A stretch of 17,266 nucleotides of DNA, taken from the NCBI RefSeq assembly GCF_947255105.1, contig NZ_CAMYFP010000016.1, forward strand, positions 1 to 17,266, given 5' to 3'. The notes under the pieces were generated by a model. That model worked only from the letters and a program-made list of their open reading frames with translations, had not been told where the DNA came from and did not search any database. A program made the position numbers and the translations under genes. The DNA is from an uncultured Campylobacter sp. GTDB lineage: Bacteria > Campylobacterota > Campylobacteria > Campylobacterales > Campylobacteraceae. Shown piece after piece: positions 1 through 7,526 of the stretch (position 1 is the first letter of the stretch; the number at the start of each line of letters is the position of its first letter).

Positions 1-54
1 TAGAAGATAGAGTAGAAGATAGAGTAGAAGATAGAGTAGAAGATAGAGTAGAAG
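1..54 (+). repeat. 12-bp direct tandem repeat, at least 4.5 copies, reaching the window edge
   Basis: The unit TAGAAGATAGAG occurs four times perfectly at 1-48, followed by a half copy (TAGAAG, 49-54). The unit is a multiple of three, so copy changes would lengthen or shorten an Glu-Asp-Arg-Val tract without changing frame. The true copy number is unknown because the tract touches base 1. Confidence 0.95.
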
Positions 55-218
55 AGGTGGCAAAGTCGCCTACAACAGAAGATAACCCAAACAGCAACCA
101 AGTCACAATAGATGGCTTAAAAGTTGAGATTGGCGATGAAGAGCACTTTAAATTTAGCGAAATTTACAACTATAAACTAAGTAAATTGCTAGATAAGATA
201 AAGGAGAAAAAAGAGTGA
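3..218 (+). CDS. C-terminal part of an unrecognised protein with EDRV tetrapeptide repeats (5' end outside window)
   Basis: An open frame runs from the window edge to a TGA at 216-218. It begins with four copies of Glu-Asp-Arg-Val, followed by EEVAKSPTTEDNPNSNQ, which is polar, low-complexity and probably disordered. It ends with a lysine-rich, helix-like segment (FSEIYNYKLSKLLDKIKEKK). The stop overlaps the GTG start of murF at 215, so the two genes are probably co-transcribed and translationally coupled. I do not recognise the family. In some Campylobacter genomes, as I recall, ddl (D-Ala-D-Ala ligase) lies near murF, so a cell-wall function is possible, but no Ddl motif is visible here. 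The frame is supported by the repeat being a multiple of three and open only in this phase, and by the coupled overlap with murF. Confidence 0.7.
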   Translation, partial: EDRVEDRVEDRVEDRVEEVAKSPTTEDNPNSNQVTIDGLKVEIGDEEHFKFSEIYNYKLSKLLDKIKEKKE

Positions 219-1642
219 GTTATCTTCTTTTACATCTTATTTTTGTGCTACTTATCGGATATTATTTGATAACTAGCTTGCAATTTTTCTCATATCGTTT
301 TAGTCGCATTATCCTGCACTACACCAAGCCACAGTGGCATCTTTATTTTTTTATCTTTCCAGTTGTTTGTTACTTTTTGACCATCACTTTCTATCCAAAG
401 CTCTTTGTTTTGATTGTTGTTTGCCTTATGGTGGCACTTTTTCTTTGGCAAAAAACTCTTGATAAGAGGCTAGTCTTTACATATAGAGTTAAAAGTTTTT
501 TTGTAATACTACTTTTAGTAACAGCATTTATAGATATTTTGATACTCTCCAAGATAGGACAGAGTGCAGTTTTACCACTATTTTTGCCACTTATGGTAAC
601 ATTTTTTATAAGCTACTCTTTTGAAAAGTATAGATTGGCTTTATTTAAAAAAAAGGCACTATCCAAACTAAACTCAATGCCCAACCTAAAAATCATAGAA
701 ATCACCGCAAGCTTTGGAAAGACTAGCATCAAAAACTATATCTATGAGATTTTGAAAGATGACTTTAAAGTTTATAAGACTCCACGAAGTGTCAATACGC
801 TAAATGGGCTTATCAAAGATATCAACGAAGAGTTGGCATTTGATAGAGAAATTTATATAGCAGAGGCTGGCGCTAGACAAAGAGGCGATATTGCAGAGAT
901 AACTCACTTTTTAAGACCACATATTGTAATTGTTGGTGAGATTGGCAAACAGCATATTGAGTATTTTAAAACTATCCAAAATATCCGCCAAACAAAGCTA
1001 GAAGCGCTCCTTTCGCCTAGACTCAAAAAGGCTTTTTTACATAGCACTACAGAGAAAAGTGATGTTGATTTTTACGATAAAAAACTCTTAGATGTAAGCT
1101 CAACTCTTGATGGACTTAGCTTTAAATTTAGAGATGGCAAGCAAATTTATGAGTTTGAAAGTCCGCTTTTGGGTAAATTTAATGCTTACAATCTAGCAGT
1201 TGCTATAGAAGTTGCTAGATATCTTGGCGTTGATATGCAAGAGATAGAAAAAAGAGTAAAAAAGCTAACCAATCCAGCTCACCGCCTTGAAAAGATTGAG
1301 AGTGGCGGTAAGATTATCATTGATGATAGTTTTAATGGCAACTTAAGTGGAATGGTTGCAAGTTATGAGTTGGTAAGCACTTTTGCGGGAAGAAAGGTCA
1401 TTGTAACTCCGGGCATTGTTGAGGCGACTATCGAACAAAATAGAGCTTTGATAAAAAAAATAGATGAGGTTTTTGATCTAGTTATTGTAACGGGCGAGCT
1501 AAATAGAGAGCTTTTCAAAAGCCTTATTACAAAGGAGCTTATAGTTTTGCATGATAAAAAAGAGCTAGTTGATACTCTGGCTAAAAAGACAAAAAGTGGC
1601 GATCTTATCATCTTTTCTAATGATGCACCGACCTATATTTAG
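215..1642 (+). CDS. murF: MurF-type Mur ligase with membrane N-terminus (UDP-MurNAc-tripeptide--D-Ala-D-Ala ligase)
   Basis: MurF adds D-Ala-D-Ala to UDP-MurNAc-tripeptide using ATP, the last cytoplasmic step of the peptidoglycan precursor. This 475-residue protein has a hydrophobic first third (segments near residues 1-25, 42-78, 95-113 and 118-135), then a Mur ligase core. The core shows an ATP loop TASFGKTS (164-171), NPAHRLEKI and DDSFNGNLSGM, which match the HRxE and DDSYNANP motifs of the family. It ends in IFSNDAPTYI. A membrane-bound N-terminus in place of the usual UDP-binding domain is, as I recall, typical of Campylobacter MurF. The start is GTG at 215, preceded by AAGGAG (200-205) and overlapping the upstream stop. 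The first glycine of the usual P-loop (TGxxGKT) is alanine here. Confidence 0.85.
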   Translation: MSYLLLHLIFVLLIGYYLITSLQFFSYRFSRIILHYTKPQWHLYFFIFPVVCYFLTITFYPKLFVLIVVCLMVALFLWQKTLDKRLVFTYRVKSFFVILLLVTAFIDILILSKIGQSAVLPLFLPLMVTFFISYSFEKYRLALFKKKALSKLNSMPNLKIIEITASFGKTSIKNYIYEILKDDFKVYKTPRSVNTLNGLIKDINEELAFDREIYIAEAGARQRGDIAEITHFLRPHIVIVGEIGKQHIEYFKTIQNIRQTKLEALLSPRLKKAFLHSTTEKSDVDFYDKKLLDVSSTLDGLSFKFRDGKQIYEFESPLLGKFNAYNLAVAIEVARYLGVDMQEIEKRVKKLTNPAHRLEKIESGGKIIIDDSFNGNLSGMVASYELVSTFAGRKVIVTPGIVEATIEQNRALIKKIDEVFDLVIVTGELNRELFKSLITKELIVLHDKKELVDTLAKKTKSGDLIIFSNDAPTYI

Positions 1643-1712
1643 CTGTTAGAAATTTAAATTTATGAGATGATGGCTTGATATCTGCAATATTAAGCATAGA
1701 GTGAATTTAAAT

Positions 1713-1721
1713 TGATATAAT
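1713..1721 (+). promoter_or_regulatory. Extended -10 promoter for ilvB-ilvH-lpxD
   Basis: TGATATAAT is an exact match to the TGnTATAAT extended -10 element used by Campylobacter sigma-70. It lies 26 nt before the ilvB start codon. An AAAGG ribosome site (1737-1741) sits 6 nt before the ATG. No convincing -35 box is visible, which is normal in this group. Confidence 0.7.
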
Positions 1722-1747
1722 TAAAAAATTTTATTTAAAGGTTTTTT

Positions 1748-3436
1748 ATGCGACTATTAAATGGTTCTGAGATGATTATGGAGGCTATCAAAAACGAAGG
1801 GATAGAGACTGTTTTTGGCTATCCAGGCGGAGCAGCTTTAAATATATTTGACGAAATTTACAAGCAAAACTACTTCAAAACCATTCTTGTACGCCACGAA
1901 CAAGCTGCAACTCACGCAGCTGACGGCTATGCTAGAGCAAGTGGCAAGGTTGGAGTTGCCATTGTAACTAGTGGTCCTGGCTTTACCAATACCATAACCG
2001 GACTTGCAACAGCTTATTTAGACTCAATTCCAATGGTTCTAATTAGCGGTCAAGTTGCAACTTCACTTATAGGAACTGACGCCTTTCAAGAGATAGATGC
2101 AATAGGTATCTCAAGACCCTGTGTTAAGCACAACTACTTAGTAAAAGATATCAAAGAGTTGCCACGTATCTTAAAAGAGGCCTTTTATCTAGCAAGAAGT
2201 GGTCGCCCAGGCCCTGTCCATATCGACATACCAAAGGATATTACCGCGGCTATTGGCGAGTTTGACTATCCTCAAACTATCTCAATGGAGACCTATAAAC
2301 CAACTCTAAAAGGCAATGCCAAACAGATAAAAAAGATCTCAGAGTTGTTGCTTGAGTGCAAAAAACCGCTTCTTTACATTGGTGGTGGAGCTATCTCTTC
2401 AGAGGCAAGTGCAGTTTTGAATGAGTTTGTAGAGCAAACTGGCATACCAAATGTTGCAACTCTTATGGCTCTTGGAGTTATACCAAAAACAGCGCCAAAT
2501 CATCTTGGAATGGTCGGTATGCATGGAAAATATGCAGCAAATATGGCGATGAGCGAGGCAGATCTTATCATCTCTTGCGGTGCAAGATTTGACGATAGAG
2601 TGACTGGCAAACTTAGTGAATTTGGCAAAAATGCAAAAATAGTTCATATTGATGTCGATCCTAGCTCTATCTCAAAGATAGTTGAGGCTCACTATCCTGT
2701 AGTTGGCGATTTAAAGTGGGTAATGGGCGAACTACTAAAGAGAGTAAGAGAGTTAAATATCTCAAAAAACAGCTATTTAGCTTGGCAAGAGATCATTAAA
2801 AACTACGATAGAGTCTATCCTTTGAGCTATGAAGATAGTGATGAAGTTTTAAAACCACAATGGGTCATAGAAGAGACAGCCAAAATAGTAGGCAAAGAGG
2901 CAGTTATCTCAACTGATGTTGGACAACATCAGATGTGGGTGGCACAATTTTATCCATTTTCAAAGCCACGCACTCTACTTACAAGTGGCGGACTTGGCAC
3001 GATGGGATATGGATTTCCTGCTGCAATTGGAGCTAAATTTGCAAAAAAAGAGCTACCAGTTATAAATTTCACAGGAGATGGCTCAATTCTTATGAATATA
3101 CAAGAGCTTCAAACTGCCGTTGAATACGACGCACCTGTGATAAATATCATTTTGAATAACAACTATTTAGGCATGGTTCGTCAGTGGCAAACTCTTTTTT
3201 ATGAGAAGAGATACTCACTAACAGATCTTAGCAAACAGCCAAATTTTGCAAAGATTGCCGATGGTTTTGGGGCACTTGGTTTTGTAGTAAAGAGCAAAGA
3301 TGAGTTTAGAAGTGCATTGAAGAAGAGTTTAGAGTCTAAGAAGTGCTGTATTTTGGATGTTAGGATTGATAGAATGGAAAATGTCATTCCTATGGTACCA
3401 GCTGGTGGAGCACTTTTTAACATGATACTTAAATAG
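1748..3436 (+). CDS. ilvB: Acetolactate synthase large (catalytic) subunit
   Basis: This subunit condenses two pyruvates (or pyruvate with 2-oxobutyrate) into acetohydroxy acids, the first common step to valine, leucine and isoleucine, using thiamine diphosphate, Mg2+ and FAD. The 562-residue length is normal. The N-terminal Pyr domain has VFGYPGGAALNIFD and the cofactor-activating Glu51 in RHEQAA. The C-terminal PP domain has the thiamine diphosphate motif beginning GDGS (443-446) and ending at the NNN of residues 470-472. The ATG at 1748 has AAAGG 6 nt upstream. It is the first gene of a unit with ilvH (9-nt gap) and lpxD. It could also be named ilvI, since the ilvB/ilvI distinction does not transfer cleanly to this group. 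Confidence 0.97.
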   Translation: MRLLNGSEMIMEAIKNEGIETVFGYPGGAALNIFDEIYKQNYFKTILVRHEQAATHAADGYARASGKVGVAIVTSGPGFTNTITGLATAYLDSIPMVLISGQVATSLIGTDAFQEIDAIGISRPCVKHNYLVKDIKELPRILKEAFYLARSGRPGPVHIDIPKDITAAIGEFDYPQTISMETYKPTLKGNAKQIKKISELLLECKKPLLYIGGGAISSEASAVLNEFVEQTGIPNVATLMALGVIPKTAPNHLGMVGMHGKYAANMAMSEADLIISCGARFDDRVTGKLSEFGKNAKIVHIDVDPSSISKIVEAHYPVVGDLKWVMGELLKRVRELNISKNSYLAWQEIIKNYDRVYPLSYEDSDEVLKPQWVIEETAKIVGKEAVISTDVGQHQMWVAQFYPFSKPRTLLTSGGLGTMGYGFPAAIGAKFAKKELPVINFTGDGSILMNIQELQTAVEYDAPVINIILNNNYLGMVRQWQTLFYEKRYSLTDLSKQPNFAKIADGFGALGFVVKSKDEFRSALKKSLESKKCCILDVRIDRMENVIPMVPAGGALFNMILK

Positions 3437-3445
3437 AGGTGAAGT

Positions 3446-3916
3446 ATGGAAAATATAAGAAGACTAATCTCAGTAATAGTGCTAAACGAAGATGGAGTTT
3501 TGGCTCGTATCTCAGGGCTTTTTGCAGGAAGAGGCTACAATATAGACACTCTTACAGTCGCCCCCATACCAGAAACCAAATACTCAAGAGTGAGCATAGT
3601 TACAAATGGCAATAAAAAGGTCCTAGAGCAGATTGTAAAGCAACTTCACAAACTAATACCGATATATAAAGTAATTGAAGAGGCCAATTTTATAGAAAAA
3701 GAGATGGCTTTGGTAAAGATACCACTTACTCAAGATTTAGCAGGACTTGACGCGGTCCTTAAGTCATACAACGGAAACATTGCAAATAGCGATGGTTTGG
3801 TGCTTATGGTGATGGCTTGTGATGATGCAAGTAGAATTGATGGCTTTATAAAAACTATGAAAAAATACAATCCGATAGACATTGTAAGAAGCGGATCTGT
3901 AGTATTGGAGATGTGA
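3446..3916 (+). CDS. ilvH: Acetolactate synthase small (regulatory) subunit
   Basis: The small subunit activates IlvB and confers feedback inhibition by valine. Its 156 residues begin with an ACT domain (RRLISVIVLNEDGVLARISGLF, roughly residues 5-75, with the GRGYNIDTL segment near the effector site) followed by the C-terminal IlvN-like domain ending in IVRSGSVVLEM. AGAGGTGA lies just before the ATG. It starts 9 nt after the ilvB stop, and its stop TGA shares one base with the lpxD ATG, so expression is very likely coupled across the operon. As I recall, C. jejuni has the same ilvI-ilvH-lpxD order (Cj0574-Cj0576). Confidence 0.96.
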   Translation: MENIRRLISVIVLNEDGVLARISGLFAGRGYNIDTLTVAPIPETKYSRVSIVTNGNKKVLEQIVKQLHKLIPIYKVIEEANFIEKEMALVKIPLTQDLAGLDAVLKSYNGNIANSDGLVLMVMACDDASRIDGFIKTMKKYNPIDIVRSGSVVLEM

Positions 3917-4869
3917 TGAAACTTAGTAAAATTGCAAAGATATTGGGTATTGAGTGTAGTAAAGAGATGGAGATAAGTGCCATAAATAGCCTTGATATGG
4001 CAACAGAGGGACAGATTAGTTATTGTGATGGAGTAGGGCATAAGGACTTTTTAAAAAAGACTAAAGCTAGCGCTGTGCTTATCCAAAAAGAGCTGGCGGA
4101 ATTTTTGCCAAAAGGCGCTATTGCTTTGATTTGTGCCAACCCTCATCTTGCTTTTGCAAAACTTAGTAGATACTTTTCAAAGCCATATTTTGATGAAAAG
4201 GGCAAAAACCATATTGCCACATCAGTAACTATCATGGAAGGTGCAGTCATTGGCAAAAATGTAACTATAAAAGAAAATACAACTATAATGCCTGGTGTAG
4301 TTATAGGCGATAGTGTAACTATAGGTAGCGATTGTATTATCCATCCAAATGTAGTTATCTATAGAGACTCCATTATAGGCGATCGTTGTCACCTGTTGGC
4401 AAACTCAGTCATAGGAAGCGATGGCTTTGGATATGCACATGATGAGCTTGGACGACATATTAAGATTTATCACAATGGCAATGTTGTTTTAGAAGATGAT
4501 GTTGAGATTGGCGCTTGCACAACTATCGATAGAGCTGTTTTTGGCTCAACTATCATCAAAAAAGGGACAAAGATAGACAACTTAGTGCAAGTTGGGCATA
4601 ACTGCGAGCTTGGTGAAAACTGCATATTAGTCTCACAAGTTGGACTTGCTGGAAGCTCTATTCTTGGGCGTAATGTTGTTATGGGCGGACAAAGTGGCAC
4701 AAAAGGCCATATTAGCATTGGAGACTTTGCTCAGATTGCAGCAAGAGGCGGAGTTAGTAAAAATTTAGATGGAAACAAACTCTATGCGGGCTATCCACTG
4801 TTGGAGCTAAAAGAGTGGTTTAAGTTAAATGCTAAGATTTCTAGATTTTTTAGCAAAGATAGGCAATAG
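3916..4869 (+). CDS. lpxD: UDP-3-O-acylglucosamine N-acyltransferase LpxD
   Basis: LpxD adds the N-linked 3-hydroxyacyl chain to UDP-3-O-acyl-glucosamine from acyl-ACP, the third step of lipid A synthesis, in the cytoplasm. The 317-residue protein has an N-terminal uridine-binding domain (about 1-95) and then many hexapeptide repeats of a left-handed beta helix. It carries the signature GFGYAHDELGRHIKI followed by DDVEIGACTTIDRA. His228 in VQVGHNCELG matches the catalytic base (His239 in E. coli). I chose ATG 3916 over GTG 3913 because GGAG at 3907-3910 is 5 nt from the ATG but only 2 nt from the GTG. A TGATG junction joins it to ilvH, an unusual operon partner functionally but a conserved one. 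Confidence 0.95.
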   Translation: MKLSKIAKILGIECSKEMEISAINSLDMATEGQISYCDGVGHKDFLKKTKASAVLIQKELAEFLPKGAIALICANPHLAFAKLSRYFSKPYFDEKGKNHIATSVTIMEGAVIGKNVTIKENTTIMPGVVIGDSVTIGSDCIIHPNVVIYRDSIIGDRCHLLANSVIGSDGFGYAHDELGRHIKIYHNGNVVLEDDVEIGACTTIDRAVFGSTIIKKGTKIDNLVQVGHNCELGENCILVSQVGLAGSSILGRNVVMGGQSGTKGHISIGDFAQIAARGGVSKNLDGNKLYAGYPLLELKEWFKLNAKISRFFSKDRQ

Positions 4870-4959
4870 GGCTTTAAATTTCTTTAGATATTGAAATTTA
4901 AGATTGCAATGATGAGTAGTTTTTAAAGTGAAATTTAACAACTTTTTTCTAGCCAAAAA

Positions 4960-4968
4960 TGGTATAAA
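4960..4968 (+). promoter_or_regulatory. Possible extended -10 promoter far upstream of the exporter genes
   Basis: TGGTATAAA fits TGnTATAAT at all but the last base. It lies about 208 nt before the next start codon at 5177. If used, the transcript would have a long leader containing the inverted repeat at 5090-5136. A closer weak -10 (TAAGAT, about 5159) cannot be excluded. Confidence 0.35.
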
Positions 4969-5089
4969 AGCTTTTAAATTTGGCTACAATTTGCAAATTT
5001 TTAAAGACAATGTCAAGTCCCAAGCAAAGTAGGTTTTAAAATAGTGATGTTTTATCAAAAAAACAGGTTAATAAGTTTTTTAGCTTCAA

Positions 5090-5136
5090 CTCTTTTTGAA
5101 AGATCAAATTTAAAGAATAGAACCTTTCAAAAAGAG
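5090..5136. repeat. 13-bp perfect inverted repeat upstream of yjjP-like gene
   Basis: CTCTTTTTGAAAG (5090-5102) is the exact reverse complement of CTTTCAAAAAGAG (5124-5136), with a 21-nt AT-rich spacer. The arms extend further if read from the minus strand, where flanking A/C mismatches become G-U pairs. It ends 40 nt before the start codon at 5177. It could be a leader hairpin, a minus-strand terminator or a protein site; the sequence alone does not decide. Confidence 0.6.
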
Positions 5137-5176
5137 CTTTGCCAAATTTATTTCAAATTTAAGATAGCAGACTCAA

Positions 5177-5947
5177 ATGAAGCCAGATATTGTTGATTTA
5201 ATCAATTTTTTAGCAAGTTATGCAGATACTTTGATAAGCGTTGGCAGCCACAATGCAAGGGTAAAAAGATGCGTAAAAAGAGTAGCGCAAAGCTTTGGTT
5301 ATGATGTTTCTATCTTTGTCCTTTTAAAAACAATCACAATAACTGTGGCTCAAATTGATGATTATAAAAATAGACGCACAATTGTCAAAGAAACAACGGC
5401 TCATAGTGTAAATTTAGGTATGGTTTCTGAGCTTTCTGCACTTTCTTGGGCTGTTAAAGATGAAAATTTGAGTTTTGATGAGACAAGGAAAATTTATGAG
5501 ATAATTTTAAAATCAAAAGATCCTAAATTTAGCCTCTCTGTTGTTGTGACAAGCGCCGCTTTTGGAGCCTTTTGTAAGCTTTTTGGTGGTGATGTTTGGG
5601 CGATTGTTTTTGTTGTTTGTGGGACAATTTTAGGTGTTAGTCTGAGATATTTTCTTCAAAAACAGAAATTTGATCTAAGAGTTACCTATATCATTTGTGC
5701 CTTTTTATCGTCATTCGTGGCCTATCTATCTTTTAATTTTGGGCTAAGCAATACGCCAGAGGCAGCCATTAGTTCTAGTATCTTATATCTTTTTCCAGGC
5801 ATTGTTTTGCTAAATTCGATGTTTGATATATTGGATAAAAATGTTCTTGTCGGTGTGAGCCGCGCTGTAAATGCAACAATTTTGATAATTTGTATGAGTA
5901 TAGGGATCTATATAACCTTAACAATCGCGCATATGGTGAGTTTATGA
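5177..5947 (+). CDS. ThrE/YjjP-type exporter subunit (DUF1212 domain)
   Basis: The 256-residue protein has a soluble N-terminal part (about 1-115) with GSHNARVKRCVKRVAQSFGYDVSI, typical of the ThrE N-terminal domain. About five hydrophobic segments follow (roughly 118-255). The next gene supplies the second, membrane half, so the exporter is split as in E. coli YjjP (256 residues) and YjjB. ThrE proteins export threonine and serine; YjjPB has been reported to export succinate in enteric bacteria. The substrate here is not predictable from sequence. The ATG at 5177 has only a weak ribosome site nearby (AAGATAG). It overlaps the next gene by 4 nt (ATGA). Confidence 0.8.
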   Translation: MKPDIVDLINFLASYADTLISVGSHNARVKRCVKRVAQSFGYDVSIFVLLKTITITVAQIDDYKNRRTIVKETTAHSVNLGMVSELSALSWAVKDENLSFDETRKIYEIILKSKDPKFSLSVVVTSAAFGAFCKLFGGDVWAIVFVVCGTILGVSLRYFLQKQKFDLRVTYIICAFLSSFVAYLSFNFGLSNTPEAAISSSILYLFPGIVLLNSMFDILDKNVLVGVSRAVNATILIICMSIGIYITLTIAHMVSL

Positions 5948-6450
5948 GTGAATTTTTTATAGATGTTATTTTTGCAATTATTGCTGGACTTGGCTTCTCT
6001 TATGCAAACAATCCGCCAAAAAGGATACTATTTTACTGTGCGATTTTGGGCGGACTTGGATATGCTTCAAGACTTATGCTTATTAAATTTGGCATTTTCA
6101 ATATCACTATGGCTACTTTTATGGGCTCTTTGTTTATTGGATTTTGTGCCATTTTTTTTGCAAGAAAGCTAAAAGTTCCGATAGAAGTTCTCTCTTTTCC
6201 TGCACTTTTGCCGATGATTCCGGGGTTTCAGGCTTATAAAACAATTCTTTCTGTCTTTAACTTTATCAAATCAAACGATGAAGCGCAAAAATCTCACTAT
6301 TTGATAGAGTTTTTTACAAATGGCTTTATCACTGTTTCTGTGGTTTTTGCCTTGACTGTTGGAGTTTCTGTTGTGCTTTTGTTTTTTTATGAAAAATCTT
6401 TCACAATGACAAGAAGTGGGAATTTCAGAAAAAAGTATCTAGAAAAATGA
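5944..6450 (+). CDS. YjjB-like membrane subunit of split ThrE exporter (DUF3815/ThrE_2)
   Basis: The 168-residue protein is almost entirely membrane-spanning: hydrophobic segments lie near residues 5-22, 28-47, 55-75, 80-97 and 130-160. The LSFPALLPMIPGFQAYK segment is characteristic of the ThrE C-terminal half. I place the start at the ATG of 5944, which forms an ATGA overlap with the upstream stop and has GGTGAG just upstream. A longer reading from TTG 5890 would overlap the partner by 58 nt and has no merit. It should form one complex with the preceding gene product in the inner membrane. A strong hairpin follows at 6483-6519. Confidence 0.8.
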   Translation: MSEFFIDVIFAIIAGLGFSYANNPPKRILFYCAILGGLGYASRLMLIKFGIFNITMATFMGSLFIGFCAIFFARKLKVPIEVLSFPALLPMIPGFQAYKTILSVFNFIKSNDEAQKSHYLIEFFTNGFITVSVVFALTVGVSVVLLFFYEKSFTMTRSGNFRKKYLEK

Positions 6451-6482
6451 GAAATTTAACTTTGTGCTCTTTTGTTCGTAGT

Positions 6483-6519
6483 GCTACTTTAAATTTATCT
6501 TATTGAAATTTAAAGTAGC
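6483..6519. terminator. Strong hairpin between convergent genes, probable bidirectional terminator
   Basis: GCTACTTTAAATTT (6483-6496) and AAATTTAAAGTAGC (6506-6519) form a perfect 14-bp stem with a 9-nt loop. It lies between the + strand exporter gene (stop 6450) and the - strand binding protein (stop at 6540). It is followed by TATTTAGACTTT on the + strand, so the T run is interrupted. Confidence 0.7.
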
Positions 6520-6539
6520 TATTTAGACTTTAGAGTTGT

Positions 6540-7358
6540 CTAATTATCTTCTGAAAAGAAGTTATAAAGATCGTCTAGTAAAAAGAGTTTTTTATCAAGA
6601 GTTCCCTTGTAGTAGGCATTTAGAGTCTTTTCATAAGCCTCTTTAAAAAAGCCCTCTTTGCTAAGTTGAATAATAGCATTATCTATCGCTTTTCTAAGTT
6701 CTGCGTTGCCCTTATTGACGCCAACAGCTATAAAGTCAGCTGGTCCTACAGCCTTGATGGCAATTTCAAATTTATTATCCATGATAGGTATAGCAGCAAC
6801 AGCAAAGATAGAGTGAAAGTAGCCAATAGCTTCATTGTTTTGTAGCTTTGTAAAACAGGCCATCATATTTTCACAATCAACTATCTGGGCATTGACATTT
6901 TTCTCTACATAACTTCTTGAGCCAGTTCCAGGCACTGCCAAAACTTTTTTGCCACTTACTTGTGATAGCTTTTTGATTTGGTCGGTTTTGTTGGCAACTA
7001 AGGCGATATAAAGAGCAAAGTAAGGTATAGAAAAATCAACATGTTTTTGTCTTTTTGGACTTACTGCAAACTGTGCAACTGCCATATCAATCTTGTTGTC
7101 ATTCAGAAAAGGAATTCTATCCTTTGCATTGACGCCAACTAGTTTGATTTGGGCTTTTGGGGCAATTATCTTTGCTATGGCTTTTGCAAGTTCGACTTCA
7201 AAACCTGAAAAATCATCACCATCAAATTTACTAAAAGGAGGATAGTTTAATCTAACTCCAATCCTTATCTCACCGCTTTTTTGAATCTCTTCTAGCGTAT
7301 TTGCGTTAAGGCAGATAGCAAAGACGATAGAAAAAAACACAATAAATAACCTCTTCAT
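6540..7358 (-). CDS. Periplasmic solute-binding protein, family 3 (amino-acid type), without an adjacent transporter
   Basis: The 272-residue protein starts with a signal peptide (MKRLFIVFFSIVFAICLNA, cleavage near residue 19). It continues with a family 3 binding fold: IRIGVRLNYPPFSKFDGDDF, GFEVELAKAIAKI, and FAVSPKRQKHVDFSIPYF. Arg103 in the last motif is the usual residue binding the ligand carboxylate. Where most family members have an aspartate that binds the amino group, I read His182 (GYFHSI), so the ligand may be atypical. Two cysteines (162 and 168) could form a disulfide. The ATG at 7358 has AAGGAT upstream. No permease or ATPase gene is next to it: it is transcribed alone toward the 6483-6519 terminator. 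It is probably related to the PEB1/amino-acid group, but its ligand is unknown. Confidence 0.85.
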   Translation of the reverse strand: MKRLFIVFFSIVFAICLNANTLEEIQKSGEIRIGVRLNYPPFSKFDGDDFSGFEVELAKAIAKIIAPKAQIKLVGVNAKDRIPFLNDNKIDMAVAQFAVSPKRQKHVDFSIPYFALYIALVANKTDQIKKLSQVSGKKVLAVPGTGSRSYVEKNVNAQIVDCENMMACFTKLQNNEAIGYFHSIFAVAAIPIMDNKFEIAIKAVGPADFIAVGVNKGNAELRKAIDNAIIQLSKEGFFKEAYEKTLNAYYKGTLDKKLFLLDDLYNFFSEDN

Positions 7359-7411
7359 AATAATATCCTTTCTGAATGAATTGGTATTAATTTGTTATTT
7401 CTATTTTTGAT

Positions 7412-7417
7412 ATTATA
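7412..7417 (-). promoter_or_regulatory. -10 promoter element for the binding-protein gene
   Basis: Read on the minus strand, this is TATAAT, 53 nt before the start codon at 7358. The region is very AT-rich and has no clear -35 box. It is divergent from the promoter at 7547-7561, so the 235-bp gap holds two back-to-back promoters. Confidence 0.5.
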
Positions 7418-7526
7418 ATTTAAGAATAATTAAGCAAAACTTAATAAATGCTCCTGTGGAAAAAATATTTCAAAAAAGTGATAAAAAATGATCATAAGCC
7501 AAATTTGCTCTAACTCAAATTTATTT

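Larger units (their letters stand above)
4870..5176. other. 307-bp intergenic region between lpxD and yjjP-like gene, no gene seen
   Basis: No credible small ORF was found; the ATGs at about 4911, 4959 and 5010 are followed by stops within ten codons. A weak AT hairpin follows lpxD (TTAAATTTC 4874-4882 with GAAATTTAA 4893-4901), without a T run, so it is only a possible terminator. A promoter-like TGGTATAAA (4960-4968) and a 13-bp inverted repeat (5090-5136) follow and are listed separately. Together they suggest an untranslated leader of about 200 nt, or a small RNA. Confidence 0.5.

Noticed and set aside
2399..2647. Minus-strand reading frame inside ilvB, and similar frames opposite murF, lpxD, frdA and ruvB.
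   Set aside because: Each lies wholly within a well-supported gene on the other strand and shows no domain, ribosome site or promoter.
5890..6450. A longer version of the YjjB-like gene starting at TTG 5890.
   Set aside because: It overlaps the partner by 58 nt; the ATG at 5944 gives a standard ATGA overlap and a GGTGAG ribosome site.
5177..6450. The two exporter genes as one ThrE gene broken by a frameshift.
   Set aside because: The ATGA junction, a ribosome-site-like GGTGAG and lengths close to YjjP/YjjB indicate natural two-gene organisation.
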